A stretch of 64,000 nt of DNA from Stenotrophomonas sp. ESTM1D_MKCIP4_1 (lineage in GTDB: Bacteria; Pseudomonadota; Gammaproteobacteria; Xanthomonadales; Xanthomonadaceae), in the NCBI RefSeq assembly GCF_003086895.1, contig NZ_CP026004.1:965663-1029662 (forward strand), written 5' to 3'. The translations under genes and the position numbers were made by a program. Under the pieces are notes generated by a model. It made no database searches, was not told the DNA's origin, and was given only the letters and a program-made list of their open reading frames with translations. Positions 43,014-51,276 of the stretch are shown here, piece by piece. Positions within the stretch are counted from its first letter, which is position 1; the number at the start of each line of letters is the position of its first letter.

Positions 43014-44378
43014 ATGACCCACGCCCCGCTGATCCACCCGCTGCCACACCCGATCGATCTGCTGGCCCTGCAACAGCACGACCCCGCGCGCTTCCCGCTG
43101 CTGATGGAATCCACCGCCTCGGGCACCGCCCAGGGGCGCTGGAGCCTGCTGCTGGCCGCGCAGGGCGAGCGCCTGCGGCTGGATGCCGACGGCCAGGTGC
43201 GCGACCAGCACGACGCCGTGCAGCCGGGCAGCTTCCTGCAGGCACTGGACCGCGCCTGGCAGGCCGCACGCCTGCCGCACGACGGCAGCCACAGCCTGCC
43301 GTTCCGTGGCGGCTGGGCGCTGATGCTCGATTACGAAGTGGCCAGCCAGATCGAACCGGTACTGCCCGCGCGTGCACGCGATGACGGCCGCCCGACCGCG
43401 CTGGCCCTGCGTTGCCCGGCGGCCGTGCTGCATGACCACGAGAACGATGCCAGCTTCGTCATCGCCGAAGCCAGCGAGCAGGCCCTGCTGGACGCGCTGG
43501 TGGCACAGGCCTCGGCCACGCTGCCCGAGGCCGGGCAGGGCTGGCAGCCACCGCAGTCGGTGGGCGAGGACGCGCCGCAGCGCTTCACCGACGGCGTGCG
43601 CCAGGTGATCGACTACCTGCGTGCTGGTGATGTGTTCCAGGTCAACCTGTCGCGGCGCTGGAGCGCGCAGTTCGCCGCGCCGGTCAGTCCGCAGGCGCTG
43701 TACGCGCAATTGCGCCGCGCCAATCCTGCACCGTTCGCTGGCCTGTTCAGTGCGCATGGCCGCCACGTGGTCAGTTCCTCGCCGGAACGGCTGGTATCGG
43801 TGCATGCCGGACACGCGCAGACCCGGCCGATTGCGGGCACCCGCCCACGCTTTGAAGGCGATGATGATGCCGCGCGCATCCAGGAGCTGGTCGGCCACCC
43901 CAAGGAACGCGCCGAGCACGTGATGCTGATCGACCTGGAGCGCAACGACCTGGGCCGCATCTGCCTGCCCGGCACCGTGGTGGTCGATGAACTGATGACC
44001 GTGGAAAGCTATGCCCACGTGCACCACATCGTCAGCAACGTCAGCGGCCATCTGCGCCCCGAGGTCACCCCGGGCGAGGTGATTGCCGCGACCTTCCCGG
44101 GCGGCACCATCACCGGCTGCCCCAAGGTGCGCTGCATGCAGATCATCAGCGAGCTGGAGCAGGTGCCGCGGGGGGCTTATACCGGTGCCTTCGGCTGGCT
44201 GAACCGCGATGGCGACCTGGACCTGAACATCCTCATCCGCACCGCCGAAGTGGACGGGCATGAGGTGAGCTTCCGTACCGGCGCCGGCATCGTGGCTGAT
44301 TCCGACCCGGACAAGGAACTGGACGAAACCCGCGCCAAGGCCCGCGGCCTGCTGCGCGCGCTGGGCCAGCAGGGGTAA
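43014..44378 (+). CDS. pabB: Aminodeoxychorismate synthase component I (PabB)
   Basis: The 454-residue chorismate-binding enzyme has VFQVNLSRRW, SSSPERLVS, the core HVMLIDLERNDLGR and FPGGTITGCPKVR. It makes 4-amino-4-deoxychorismate for folate. One point is odd: the motif around the attacking lysine of E. coli PabB (PIKGT) reads PIAGT here, the form typical of anthranilate synthase TrpE. Gene context (fabF, mltG, tmk) is typical of pabB and no tryptophan gene is near, so I keep the PabB call with that reservation. Confidence 0.82.
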   Translation: MTHAPLIHPLPHPIDLLALQQHDPARFPLLMESTASGTAQGRWSLLLAAQGERLRLDADGQVRDQHDAVQPGSFLQALDRAWQAARLPHDGSHSLPFRGGWALMLDYEVASQIEPVLPARARDDGRPTALALRCPAAVLHDHENDASFVIAEASEQALLDALVAQASATLPEAGQGWQPPQSVGEDAPQRFTDGVRQVIDYLRAGDVFQVNLSRRWSAQFAAPVSPQALYAQLRRANPAPFAGLFSAHGRHVVSSSPERLVSVHAGHAQTRPIAGTRPRFEGDDDAARIQELVGHPKERAEHVMLIDLERNDLGRICLPGTVVVDELMTVESYAHVHHIVSNVSGHLRPEVTPGEVIAATFPGGTITGCPKVRCMQIISELEQVPRGAYTGAFGWLNRDGDLDLNILIRTAEVDGHEVSFRTGAGIVADSDPDKELDETRAKARGLLRALGQQG

Positions 44379-44456
44379 CCGGCCGAGGTCGGATCCCGCG
44401 CGCCACGCGCGAGGGCTCTGACCCCACGCTGGGCTGGCAGGGGTCACCGGATCCCA

Positions 44457-44557
44457 GGTAGTGCCGGCCGCTGGCCGGCAATCGCGCGGATCGGTGCCCG
44501 TGCCGACCAACGGTCGGCACCCACCAGGCCCCTGCCGGCCAGCGGCCGGCACTACCG
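44457..44557. repeat. SMAG-type palindromic repeats
   Basis: A GTAG-led palindrome GCCGGCCGCTGGCCGGC, a GTGCCGACCAACGGTCGGCA palindrome, and a reversed copy ending in CTAC lie between pabB and mltG. A half copy of the GGGGTCAG element precedes them near 44410-44425. Confidence 0.8.
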
Positions 44558-44628
44558 GGGCGCCGGTCATGACCCCGCACCACCCGGCACGGTATCCTGC
44601 ACGGCGGAATCGCATTCAGAGGTAGTCC

Positions 44629-45690
44629 ATGGCGGGAGCCAAGCGCGGGTGTCTGTTCGTGGTCATGCTGGTGGTGGTGCTGGGCGCCGTCCTGGCGGGC
44701 GCGGGCGCGTGGTTCTTCTACCAGCAGAGCCAGTTCGCCGACCGCCACATCACCCCCTCCGCCGAGAGCGTGGTCATCGCCAGCGGCGATGGCATGAACA
44801 GCGTGCTGCGCAAGCTGCGCGAGGCCGGTGTGGACGAAGGCCAGGACACCCAGTGGCAGCTGCTGGCGCGCCAGCTTGATGCCGCCGGCAAGCTGAAGGT
44901 GGGCGAGTACGCGCTGGACGGCAGCCTGACCCCGCGTGAGCTGCTGCTGCGCATGCGTGCGGGCAAGGTGCTGCAGCATCGCGTCACCCTCGTCGAAGGC
45001 TGGAACATCCGCCAGGTGCGTGCCGCGCTCAAGCGCGCCGAACCGCTGCTGCACACCACCGATTCGCTGGATGATGCCGCGCTGATGCAGCGCCTGGGTT
45101 TCGGCGGCCAGCATCCGGAAGGCCGCTTCCTGCCGGAAACCTACGTCTACCAGCGCGGCGACAGTGACATGGACGTGCTCAAGCGCGCCCATGCCGCAAT
45201 GGAAAAAGCGCTGGACGAGGCCTGGGAAAGCCGCGCCGCCGACCTGCCGATCAACAGCCCGTATGAGCTGCTGACCCTCGCCTCGATCATCGAAAAGGAA
45301 ACCGCGCTGGCCAGCGAGCGCCCGCAGATTGCCGGGGTGTTCATGCGCCGCCTGAAGATCGGCATGCGCCTGCAGACCGATCCCACCGTCATCTACGGCA
45401 TCGGCACGGCCTACGACGGCAACATCCGCCGCCGCGACCTGACCACCGATACGCCCTACAACACCTACACCCGTGCGGGCCTGACCCCGACGCCGATTGC
45501 CATGCCCAGCCGCGATGCGCTGATGGCCGCCGCACAGCCGGCCGCAGGCGATGCGCTGTACTTCGTCGCCGTGGGCGACGGCAGTGGCGCGCACGTGTTC
45601 TCGCCCAGCCTGGACCAGCACAACGCCGCCGTTGCCCGCTACCTGCAGCAGCTGCGCCAGCAACGCACCAAGGAGACCCCGGCGCAATGA
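44629..45690 (+). CDS. mltG: Endolytic murein transglycosylase
   Basis: The 353-residue protein has one N-terminal transmembrane helix (about 8-30), a LysM-like region and a YceG catalytic domain with the glutamate in LASIIEKETALASERP and the motif LQTDPTVIYG. It cuts nascent glycan strands and sets their length. It overlaps tmk by four bases, starting the mltG-tmk-holB-pilZ unit. Confidence 0.95.
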   Translation: MAGAKRGCLFVVMLVVVLGAVLAGAGAWFFYQQSQFADRHITPSAESVVIASGDGMNSVLRKLREAGVDEGQDTQWQLLARQLDAAGKLKVGEYALDGSLTPRELLLRMRAGKVLQHRVTLVEGWNIRQVRAALKRAEPLLHTTDSLDDAALMQRLGFGGQHPEGRFLPETYVYQRGDSDMDVLKRAHAAMEKALDEAWESRAADLPINSPYELLTLASIIEKETALASERPQIAGVFMRRLKIGMRLQTDPTVIYGIGTAYDGNIRRRDLTTDTPYNTYTRAGLTPTPIAMPSRDALMAAAQPAAGDALYFVAVGDGSGAHVFSPSLDQHNAAVARYLQQLRQQRTKETPAQ

Positions 45691-46352
45691 GTTCCGCGCT
45701 GCTTCGCCACCCGCGTTTCGTCAGCCTGGAAGGCGGCGAGGGCGCGGGCAAGACCACCGCCATCAATGCCATCCGTGATTGCCTGCGCAGCCACGGCCAT
45801 GAGGTGGTGCTGACCCGCGAACCGGGTGGCACGCCGCTGGCCGAGCGCATCCGCGGGCTGCTGCTGAAGCCCGACGCCGAGATCGCCGCCGAACCACTCA
45901 GCGCCGAAGCCGAGCTGCTGCTGGTGTTTGCCGCGCGTGCCCAGCACGTGCGCCAGGTCATCCAGCCGGCACTGCAGCGCGGTGCCTATGTGCTGAGCGA
46001 CCGCTTCACCGATTCCAGCTATGCCTACCAGGGCGGTGGCCGTGGCCTGGACCCGCAGTGGATTGCCGACCTGGAGCGCCGCGCCGTGGGCCTGCTGCCG
46101 GGGCTGACCCTGCTGCTGGATGTGGACGTGGCCGTGGGCCGCGCCCGGGCCAATGGCCGCGACCTGTGGCCGGACCGCATTGAAAGCGAGCAGGATGATT
46201 TCTTCCAGCGCGTGCGCGAAGTGTTCCGCCGCCGCGCGCAGCAGGACCCGCAGCGCTTCGCCCTGATCGATGCCGGTCAGGTGCAGGAGCGCGTGGCCGC
46301 CGATGTCGTGGCCACGGTGGAACGCTGGCTGCAGGCCGGGGAGGGCGCATGA
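45687..46352 (+). CDS. tmk: Thymidylate kinase
   Basis: The 221-residue kinase has the P-loop EGGEGAGKTTAI, the DR motif in LSDRFTDSSYAYQG and a LID-type region with the arginines of RARANGRD. It phosphorylates dTMP to dTDP. Both ends overlap neighbours by four bases. Confidence 0.96.
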   Translation: MSSALLRHPRFVSLEGGEGAGKTTAINAIRDCLRSHGHEVVLTREPGGTPLAERIRGLLLKPDAEIAAEPLSAEAELLLVFAARAQHVRQVIQPALQRGAYVLSDRFTDSSYAYQGGGRGLDPQWIADLERRAVGLLPGLTLLLDVDVAVGRARANGRDLWPDRIESEQDDFFQRVREVFRRRAQQDPQRFALIDAGQVQERVAADVVATVERWLQAGEGA

Positions 46353-47305
46353 GCAGTTTCTCCCCCTGGCAGCAGCGCGCCTTCGACCAGACCGTGGCCG
46401 CGCTGGATGCCGACCGGCTCGGCCATGGCCTGTTGATCTGCGGCCCGGCCGGGCTGGGCAAGCATGAGGTGGCGCTGGCCCTGGCCGACCACGTGCTGGC
46501 CCGTGGCGATGCCGCGCATGCCACGCGCACGCGCCAGTTGATTGCTGCCGGTACGCACCCGGACCTGCAGCTGGTCAGCTTCATTCCGAACAAGAGCGGC
46601 GACAAGCTGCGCACCGAGATCGTCATCGAGCAGGTGCGCGAGATCACCAACAAGCTGGCGCTGACCCCGCAGTACGGCGTGGCCCAGGTGGTGATCGTCG
46701 ACCCGGCCGATGCCATCAACCGCTCGGCTGCCAACGCACTGCTGAAGACCCTGGAAGAGCCGCAGCCCGGCCGCTACCTGTGGTTGATCAGCAGTGACCC
46801 GGCGCGCCTGCCGCAGACCGTGCGCAGCCGCTGCCAGCGCCTGGAATTCAAACTGCCGCCGCGCGATGAAGCGATGGCCTGGCTGCAGCAACAGGGCCAC
46901 AGCGAAGCGTCCGCACGCGAAGCACTGGATGCGGCGCGTGGCCATCCGGGCCAGGCCGACAACTGGCTGCGCGAAGACGGCCTGAGCCTGCGCCGCGAAG
47001 TGGGCCGTGAACTGGAACAGCTGGCCGCTGGCAAGACCGGTGCGGTGGAGCTGGCGCAGAAGTGGTGTGGTGATGAGAACGCGGCCCTGCGCCTGCGCTT
47101 TGCCGCCGATCTGGCGCTGGCCCAGGCCAGCACCGACGCCTTGACCGCGCCGGACCGATTGCACAAGCTTGCAGCGTGGTTCGATGCTGCCAACCGCACC
47201 CGCGACCTGCTGCGCACCACCGTGCGTGCAGACCTTGCGGTGGTCGAGTTGCTGCTGGCCTGGAACAAGGTGAACGAGCGGCCTGCCGCAAGGGGAAATC
47301 GATGA
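46349..47305 (+). CDS. holB: DNA polymerase III delta-prime subunit
   Basis: The 318-residue clamp-loader subunit has a modified P-loop CGPAGLGKHEVALAL, sensor-type segments and the SRC motif in TVRSRCQRLEF. It lacks a functional ATPase loop, as is normal for delta-prime. A zinc-site CxnC pattern is not obvious. It overlaps tmk and pilZ by four bases. Confidence 0.94.
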   Translation: MSSFSPWQQRAFDQTVAALDADRLGHGLLICGPAGLGKHEVALALADHVLARGDAAHATRTRQLIAAGTHPDLQLVSFIPNKSGDKLRTEIVIEQVREITNKLALTPQYGVAQVVIVDPADAINRSAANALLKTLEEPQPGRYLWLISSDPARLPQTVRSRCQRLEFKLPPRDEAMAWLQQQGHSEASAREALDAARGHPGQADNWLREDGLSLRREVGRELEQLAAGKTGAVELAQKWCGDENAALRLRFAADLALAQASTDALTAPDRLHKLAAWFDAANRTRDLLRTTVRADLAVVELLLAWNKVNERPAARGNR

Positions 47306-47655
47306 GTGCCAGCAACGCCCGCCAGGGCATCCTGTCCCTGGCTGTAAAGGACAAAGCCGCGCTGTACAGCGCATACATGCCGTTCGTGAAGAATGGCGGC
47401 ATCTTCGTGCCCACGCCCAAGCGTTACTTCCTGGGCGACGAAGTGTTCCTGCTGCTGACCCTGCCCGATTCCAGCGAGCGCCTGCCGGTGGCTGGCAAGG
47501 TGATCTGGGTGACCCCGGCTGGCGCACAGGGCAACCGCGTGGCCGGCATCGGCGTGCAGTTGGCCGATGGCCAGGAAGGCGAGAACGTACGCCACAAGAT
47601 CGAGACCCTGCTGGCCGGCCTGACCAGCTCGGACAAGCCGACGCACACGATGTAA
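47302..47655 (+). CDS. pilZ: Type IV pilus assembly protein PilZ
   Basis: The 117-residue PilZ-domain protein lies behind holB as in Xanthomonas and Pseudomonas. It lacks the c-di-GMP motifs RxxxR and D/NxSxxG, so it is the non-binding type that works with FimX and PilB in pilus biogenesis. Conserved parts are YMPFVKNGGIFVPT, VAGKVIWVTP and VAGIGVQL. The ATG at 47302 overlaps the holB stop. Confidence 0.93.
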   Translation: MSASNARQGILSLAVKDKAALYSAYMPFVKNGGIFVPTPKRYFLGDEVFLLLTLPDSSERLPVAGKVIWVTPAGAQGNRVAGIGVQLADGQEGENVRHKIETLLAGLTSSDKPTHTM

Positions 47656-47678
47656 CGGGGCGCGCATCGCCGCCCTGC

Positions 47679-47702
47679 TAGAGCCGAGCCCATGCTCGGC
47701 TG
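47679..47702. repeat. SMAG-type palindromic repeat
   Basis: A single palindrome AGCCGAGCCCATGCTCGGCT following a TAG, located between pilZ and tRNA-Val. Confidence 0.65.
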
Positions 47703-47742
47703 CGCCCCTCGAAACGCCCGTGAACACGAATGTGAAAAACGG

Positions 47743-47770
47743 TTGACGGCCTCTGAAAAGCCCCTATAAT
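47743..47770 (+). promoter_or_regulatory. Promoter of tRNA-Val(CAC)
   Basis: TTGACG and a perfect TATAAT are separated by 16 bases and lie 20 bases before the tRNA 5' end. Confidence 0.85.
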
Positions 47771-47790
47771 GAGCGGCTCAGCAACACACC

Positions 47791-47865
47791 GGGCGGTTAG
47801 CTCAGCGGTAGAGCATTGCCTTCACACGGCAAGGGTCACAGGTTCGATCCCTGTACCGCCCACCA
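47791..47865 (+). tRNA. tRNA-Val(CAC)
   Basis: A 75-nt tRNA with encoded CCA. Acceptor GGGCGGT pairs with ACCGCCC. Anticodon stem TTGCC/GGCAA carries loop TTCACAC with anticodon CAC, reading GUG. The T-loop GTTCGATCC is present. Confidence 0.95.
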
Positions 47866-47881
47866 TGTTGCAGAACGAAAG

Positions 47882-47907
47882 AAGCCTCCAGCAATGGGGG
47901 CTTTTTT
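47882..47907 (+). terminator. Terminator of tRNA-Val
   Basis: Stem AAGCCTCC/GGGGGCTT followed by a T-run lies 17 bases behind the tRNA. Confidence 0.8.
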
Positions 47908-47937
47908 GTTGGCCGCATTCCACGCAGCCGCATTGCC

Positions 47938-48501
47938 TTAGTCGAGACCCTCCAGCAACTCGCGCGCGATCATCGCCGTGCTGTCCAGCAGGTCGTGGCC
48001 GCTACCGGCCTGCACCACCACCGCCAGCAGCTGACGGCCCACCTCGGCATTGCCGCCGTGCAGTTCCATCTCTCCCTCGAAGCAGAGATCGCCCAGCCAT
48101 TTGTGTGCCTGCGGCAGACCGCGCTTGCGGGCGCGGCGGAATTCCGCAAGCAGCTTCGCCTGGCCCGCTTCGTGTTCGCCATCGGCAAGCAGGCCGATGG
48201 CACCACCGTGCGCGGCGCGCCAGATGGCTGGCAGCGGCCTGCCTCGTTCATCCAGCACATCCAATGCGAACTGCGCGCAGTACATTTCATAGCGCTTGCC
48301 CGCCGTGCTGTCGGGCACGATGCCCGCCTCGGCCAGCAGGCGTTCGGCTTCATCCAGCTGGTTGAACTTCAAGCGCAGCAGGGCAGGGCGGCTCAACAGC
48401 TGTGACAACGCCTGCTGGTTGGCGGCAAACCACACCTTCCAGCCGATGGTTGCGCGGCCTTCCAGCGCCGCCTTGAAGTACTCCAGGTGTTCGGCTTCCA
48501 T
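47938..48501 (-). CDS. Hypothetical helical repeat protein
   Basis: A 187-residue soluble protein, almost entirely alpha-helical. Segments such as FAANQQALSQLLSRPALLRL, LDEAERLLAEAGI and QAHKWLGDLCFEGEMEL look like Sel1/TPR-type repeats. Codon use matches the chromosome. It faces tRNA-Val and has the tRNA terminator at its 3' side. No function can be given. Confidence 0.6.
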   Translation of the reverse strand: MEAEHLEYFKAALEGRATIGWKVWFAANQQALSQLLSRPALLRLKFNQLDEAERLLAEAGIVPDSTAGKRYEMYCAQFALDVLDERGRPLPAIWRAAHGGAIGLLADGEHEAGQAKLLAEFRRARKRGLPQAHKWLGDLCFEGEMELHGGNAEVGRQLLAVVVQAGSGHDLLDSTAMIARELLEGLD

Positions 48502-48543
48502 TTCGGCTTCCTGCGAATCCCTGCGCGATTGTAGCCAAGGCGT

Positions 48544-48950
48544 TCAGGGCGTTCCGCTTTCCAGGCAATGGGTGGCCTCGCAGACCAGCTGCCGCGCGGC
48601 CACGATCAGCCCATCGGTGTGGAAGCCGCCCATCTGTTCGTCCGGGCCGCCTTCGACACGCGCGCGCTCGGCGGCCTGCAGAATGTCGAGCAGCGCGGAG
48701 AGCCCGGCCAGCGAACGGCTGAGTGAGGCGTGCTCGTTGGCCGCCAGCCTGCGGGGCTGCAGGGCTGCCCGTTTGCACCTTCGGCTCGCCGAATGGCGTC
48801 GAGGCAGGCGAAGAATGTGGGGGCTTGAAGGGGCAGGTTATGTTCGTCCAACGCGCACTCGATCTCGCGTGCGATGTCGTCGGGAACCTGATCGGCGATG
48901 TCGTCAATCAGCGCGTAGAGGCGTGGAAGCGATGCGGCTCGGTCGGTCAT
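48544..48950 (-). pseudogene. Frameshifted small gene (unrecognised)
   Basis: Two coding-looking halves lie in different frames. The first starts MTDRAASLPRLYALIDDIAD at 48950 and runs to about 48775. The second continues in another frame as LAANEHASLSRSLAGLSALL to ESGTP and a stop at 48544-48546. Joining them near 48750-48780 would give a helical protein of about 130 residues. A single frameshift, or a sequencing error there, explains the break. A 9-base hairpin (GCCACCTTC/GAAGGTGGC, 48974-48996) precedes the start. Confidence 0.5.
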
Positions 48951-49394
48951 GGCAAAACCCTCACTGGCGTAGGGCCACCTTCGGAATGAAGGTGGCGGAC
49001 GGTGCGGGTTGGCGTACCAAGGCAAACAAACTTCAAGGGAGAAGAAGGCCTGGCGGATCTGTCGATCCCCACGCACCGGCCGCCATTGAAGGCAGTAGGT
49101 CCATTCTCTCAGCTGCGATTGCTATCGCGGCCCTTGAAGCTTGTTCGTTTATTCGAGACGCCAATCCCGACCGAGGCGTGCTGCTGCCTTGGCGGGGCGA
49201 TCATCGACCCGCGGAATCTGCCGAGTCAGTGAGGAAAGTTGCAAATCTGCGCTGGCGCTGGAGAGTTCCATCATTCTGTTCACCGGCTCGTTTACTGTGG
49301 ACAGGTACAAACAGGCACTTCAGCAACCGGTCCGATGGAACGCGCTCCATCCATGAACTGAGGTGCTGATCGCGACACGGCAGGTGGACGGTGA
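48951..49394. other. Gene-free stretch (~440 bp)
   Basis: Apart from the hairpin at 48974-48996 I see no convincing gene, RNA or repeat. Short open frames exist on both strands but lack coding character. With decayed neighbours on both sides the stretch looks like eroded sequence. Confidence 0.5.
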
Positions 49395-49595
49395 TGCCAA
49401 TGCTGTCAGAGGCGGGCAAGCCCCAAGGCCGCCGTTGAACTGAGTGATCTGAGGGCCCCGCCCGGCAACAGGCTGGAGCAGTTGCAGGGTGACCGGCAAG
49501 GGCAGTTCAGCATCAGGATCAACGATCAGTACCGAATCTGCTTTCGATGGGAAGACGGTGATGCCTACGACGTCGAAGTGACTGATTACCATTGA
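49395..49595 (+). pseudogene. higB: Remnant of HigB-type toxin
   Basis: The last 50 codons encode the conserved C-terminal half of HigB: LRAPPGNRLEQLQGD, then QFSIRINDQYRICFRW and DAYDVEVTDYH. The N-terminal half is not in frame: a stop (49392-49394) lies just before it and the expected first helices are missing or shifted. It should be inactive as an mRNA interferase. The antitoxin gene follows at 49727. Confidence 0.65.
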
Positions 49596-49726
49596 TGCAA
49601 GCGCCGTCCGTGCAATGAATGCGTTCACGCGATGCATCGGTCGACCCGCGCCGGCATGTGCGAGCCGATAGAGGATTTCTGGCCCTTTAGTGGAGGAGTT
49701 GCAGGTCAACCTGCAGCAAAAAATGA

Positions 49727-50047
49727 ATGTCGAACGTCATCGCGAACAAGCGTGCCGCCAACCCGCTCCCGCCGGTCCACCCAGGAGAAATTCTTGCCGA
49801 AGATTTCCTGACGCCACTTGGCATGTCTGCCCGGGCACTCGCTGCGGCCATCGAGGTAACACCGGCCCGCGTGTCCGACATCATTGCTGGCCGTCGCGGC
49901 ATAACGGCTGATACCGCATTGCGGCTTGGCCGATACTTCGGCACTACTGCGCAGTTGTGGCTGAATCTGCAGACGAATTTCGATCTTGAAATTGCCCGTC
50001 GCGAGCTGGGTGATGTCCTGGCGCATATCCGCCCACGAGCGGCTTGA
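49727..50047 (+). CDS. higA: HigA-family antitoxin
   Basis: The 106-residue protein opens with the HigA pattern NPLPPVHPGEILAEDFLTPL, followed by an XRE-type HTH (LAAAIEVTPARVSDIIAGRR) and the C-terminal TTAQLWLNLQTNFDLE. It normally binds HigB and represses its operon. The toxin gene upstream is broken, so it appears to be an orphan antitoxin. It starts at ATG 49727, 131 bases behind the toxin remnant, farther than in intact modules. Confidence 0.85.
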   Translation: MSNVIANKRAANPLPPVHPGEILAEDFLTPLGMSARALAAAIEVTPARVSDIIAGRRGITADTALRLGRYFGTTAQLWLNLQTNFDLEIARRELGDVLAHIRPRAA

Positions 50048-50149
50048 GCCCAGGTACTTTCGCAGGATCTCATCACGGCACTGTGCCGCCGCCCCCGGCG
50101 GGCGTAGGCTCGGCCCACGGTTGTCCCCTTCAGGCCTTGGAGTGTCAGC

Positions 50150-50530
50150 ATGCCGCTCGCCCGTATCGATCTTCGCAAAGGTAAATCCGCCGACTATCTG
50201 CAGCGCGTGGGGGAGGTGATCTACCAGGCCATGCGCGCGGTGGGGGTGCCGGAAAACGACCGCTTCCAGGTGTTCCAGGAACACGAGGCCGGCACCCTTG
50301 TTTACGACCCCGGCTATCTGGGCGTGGACCGCACCGACGATTTCGTCTGTATCCAGATCACGTGGAACGAGGGGCGGACGGTGGAGCAGAAGAAGGCGTT
50401 GTACCTCGGAATTGCCGATGGCCTGCATGCGGCGGTGGGTATCCGCCGCGAGGACGTATTCATCAATCTGGTGGAAGTGAAGCGGGAGAACTGGTCGTTC
50501 GGGAATGGGGTGGCGCAGTACGTGAGTTGA
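50150..50530 (+). CDS. Tautomerase-family protein
   Basis: The 126-residue protein keeps the catalytic proline directly after the initiator methionine (MPLARIDLRKGKSADYLQRV), as in the 4-oxalocrotonate tautomerase superfamily, and has IQITWNEGRTVEQKKALY and EDVFINLVEVKRENWSFG. Length and sequence fit the longer MSAD/Cg10062-like subgroup. Substrate unknown. Confidence 0.85.
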   Translation: MPLARIDLRKGKSADYLQRVGEVIYQAMRAVGVPENDRFQVFQEHEAGTLVYDPGYLGVDRTDDFVCIQITWNEGRTVEQKKALYLGIADGLHAAVGIRREDVFINLVEVKRENWSFGNGVAQYVS

Positions 50531-50547
50531 TTCGCCAGGAGCAAGAG

Positions 50548-50571
50548 CATCCACGCATGGCGTGGATCTAC
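50548..50571. repeat. SMAG-type palindromic repeat
   Basis: Palindrome ATCCACGCATGGCGTGGAT ending in CTAC, the same subtype as at 4573 and 11354. Confidence 0.7.
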
Positions 50572-50680
50572 TGGTGAGCGCCGAGCGTGCGGGTTCGCGG
50601 GCGTGGCCAGGATGTGGACCTGCGTCACCGTGTCGCAGGGGTAAAACCCTGAGCGTGGTCCAGGGTTGGCCGCTGCGCCG

Positions 50681-50686
50681 TAGAAT
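50681..50686 (+). promoter_or_regulatory. -10 box in front of the DUF2946 gene
   Basis: TAGAAT ends six bases before the GTG start at 50693, which would make the transcript nearly or fully leaderless. No clear -35 box was seen. Confidence 0.35.
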
Positions 50687-50692
50687 GGGCGG

Positions 50693-51157
50693 GTGCGTCG
50701 CCCCCGATTCCACCGCCGGTTCCAGACCCTGGCATGGCTTGCCATGCTGTTGGTGCTGCTTGCCCCGCTGGTGAGCCGCTGGATGGCGCATGGACCGGCG
50801 CCCGCCGAAGCGCCGGTGATGGCGGCGATGGACCACGGCGCGATGGATCACAGCGCGCACGCCGGACACGCGCAGCACGCGATGGAAGGGCATCACGACC
50901 ACCACGCGATGGCGATGACGCACGACGAAACCGCCCGCACGCCGGCCGTCGATCCACATGCCGAACATGAGATGGGCGTGGACTGCGAGTACTGCCTGAT
51001 TGCAGCGCGGTTGATCACGCTGTTGGTGGCGGTGTTTCTGCTATTGGTGCCTCTGCTGCCCGTGTGCCGGGCGCGGTTGGGTACGTTGCTGGCCTTGCCG
51101 GTCAGTCTGGCGGGAACGCTGGGTGCGCGTGGGCCGCCGGGCGTGTTGGCTGGCTGA
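50693..51157 (+). CDS. DUF2946 protein, His/Met-rich
   Basis: The 154-residue protein has a membrane helix at each end (about 12-30 and 100-122). Between them is a stretch of about 60 residues crowded with His, Met and Asp (AMDHGAMDHSAHAGHAQHAM), then EHEMGVDCEYCLIAARL with a CxxC pair. Such DUF2946 proteins occur beside TonB receptors for metals; the His/Met-rich loop and CxxC suggest copper or another soft metal. It probably forms one unit with the TonB receptor and PepSY genes. Confidence 0.75.
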   Translation: MRRPRFHRRFQTLAWLAMLLVLLAPLVSRWMAHGPAPAEAPVMAAMDHGAMDHSAHAGHAQHAMEGHHDHHAMAMTHDETARTPAVDPHAEHEMGVDCEYCLIAARLITLLVAVFLLLVPLLPVCRARLGTLLALPVSLAGTLGARGPPGVLAG

Positions 51158-51193
51158 GCCGCGCACGCGGTCGTTCCCTGATGGATTCAAAGC

Positions 51194-51212
51194 TGCCAGG
51201 CATGGCCTGGCA
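51194..51212. promoter_or_regulatory. Perfect palindrome upstream of the TonB receptor
   Basis: TGCCAGGC-ATG-GCCTGGCA lies 65 bases before the receptor start. It may be an operator. I found no Fur-box-like sequence here. Confidence 0.35.
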
Positions 51213-51276
51213 CTACTGCGTGCGCTTTTCTTTCTGCTGCCCTCGCTGATGGGGCGGCATTGCATGCCGTGGAAAC

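Noticed and set aside
41517..44615. 1032-residue minus-strand open frame opposite fabF and pabB
   Set aside because: His/Gly/Ala-rich composition without any domain; it spans two well-supported genes and an intergenic repeat block.
51158..51276. Fur box before the TonB receptor
   Set aside because: No GATAAT-type repeats are visible; the only symmetric site is TGCCAGGC-ATG-GCCTGGCA.
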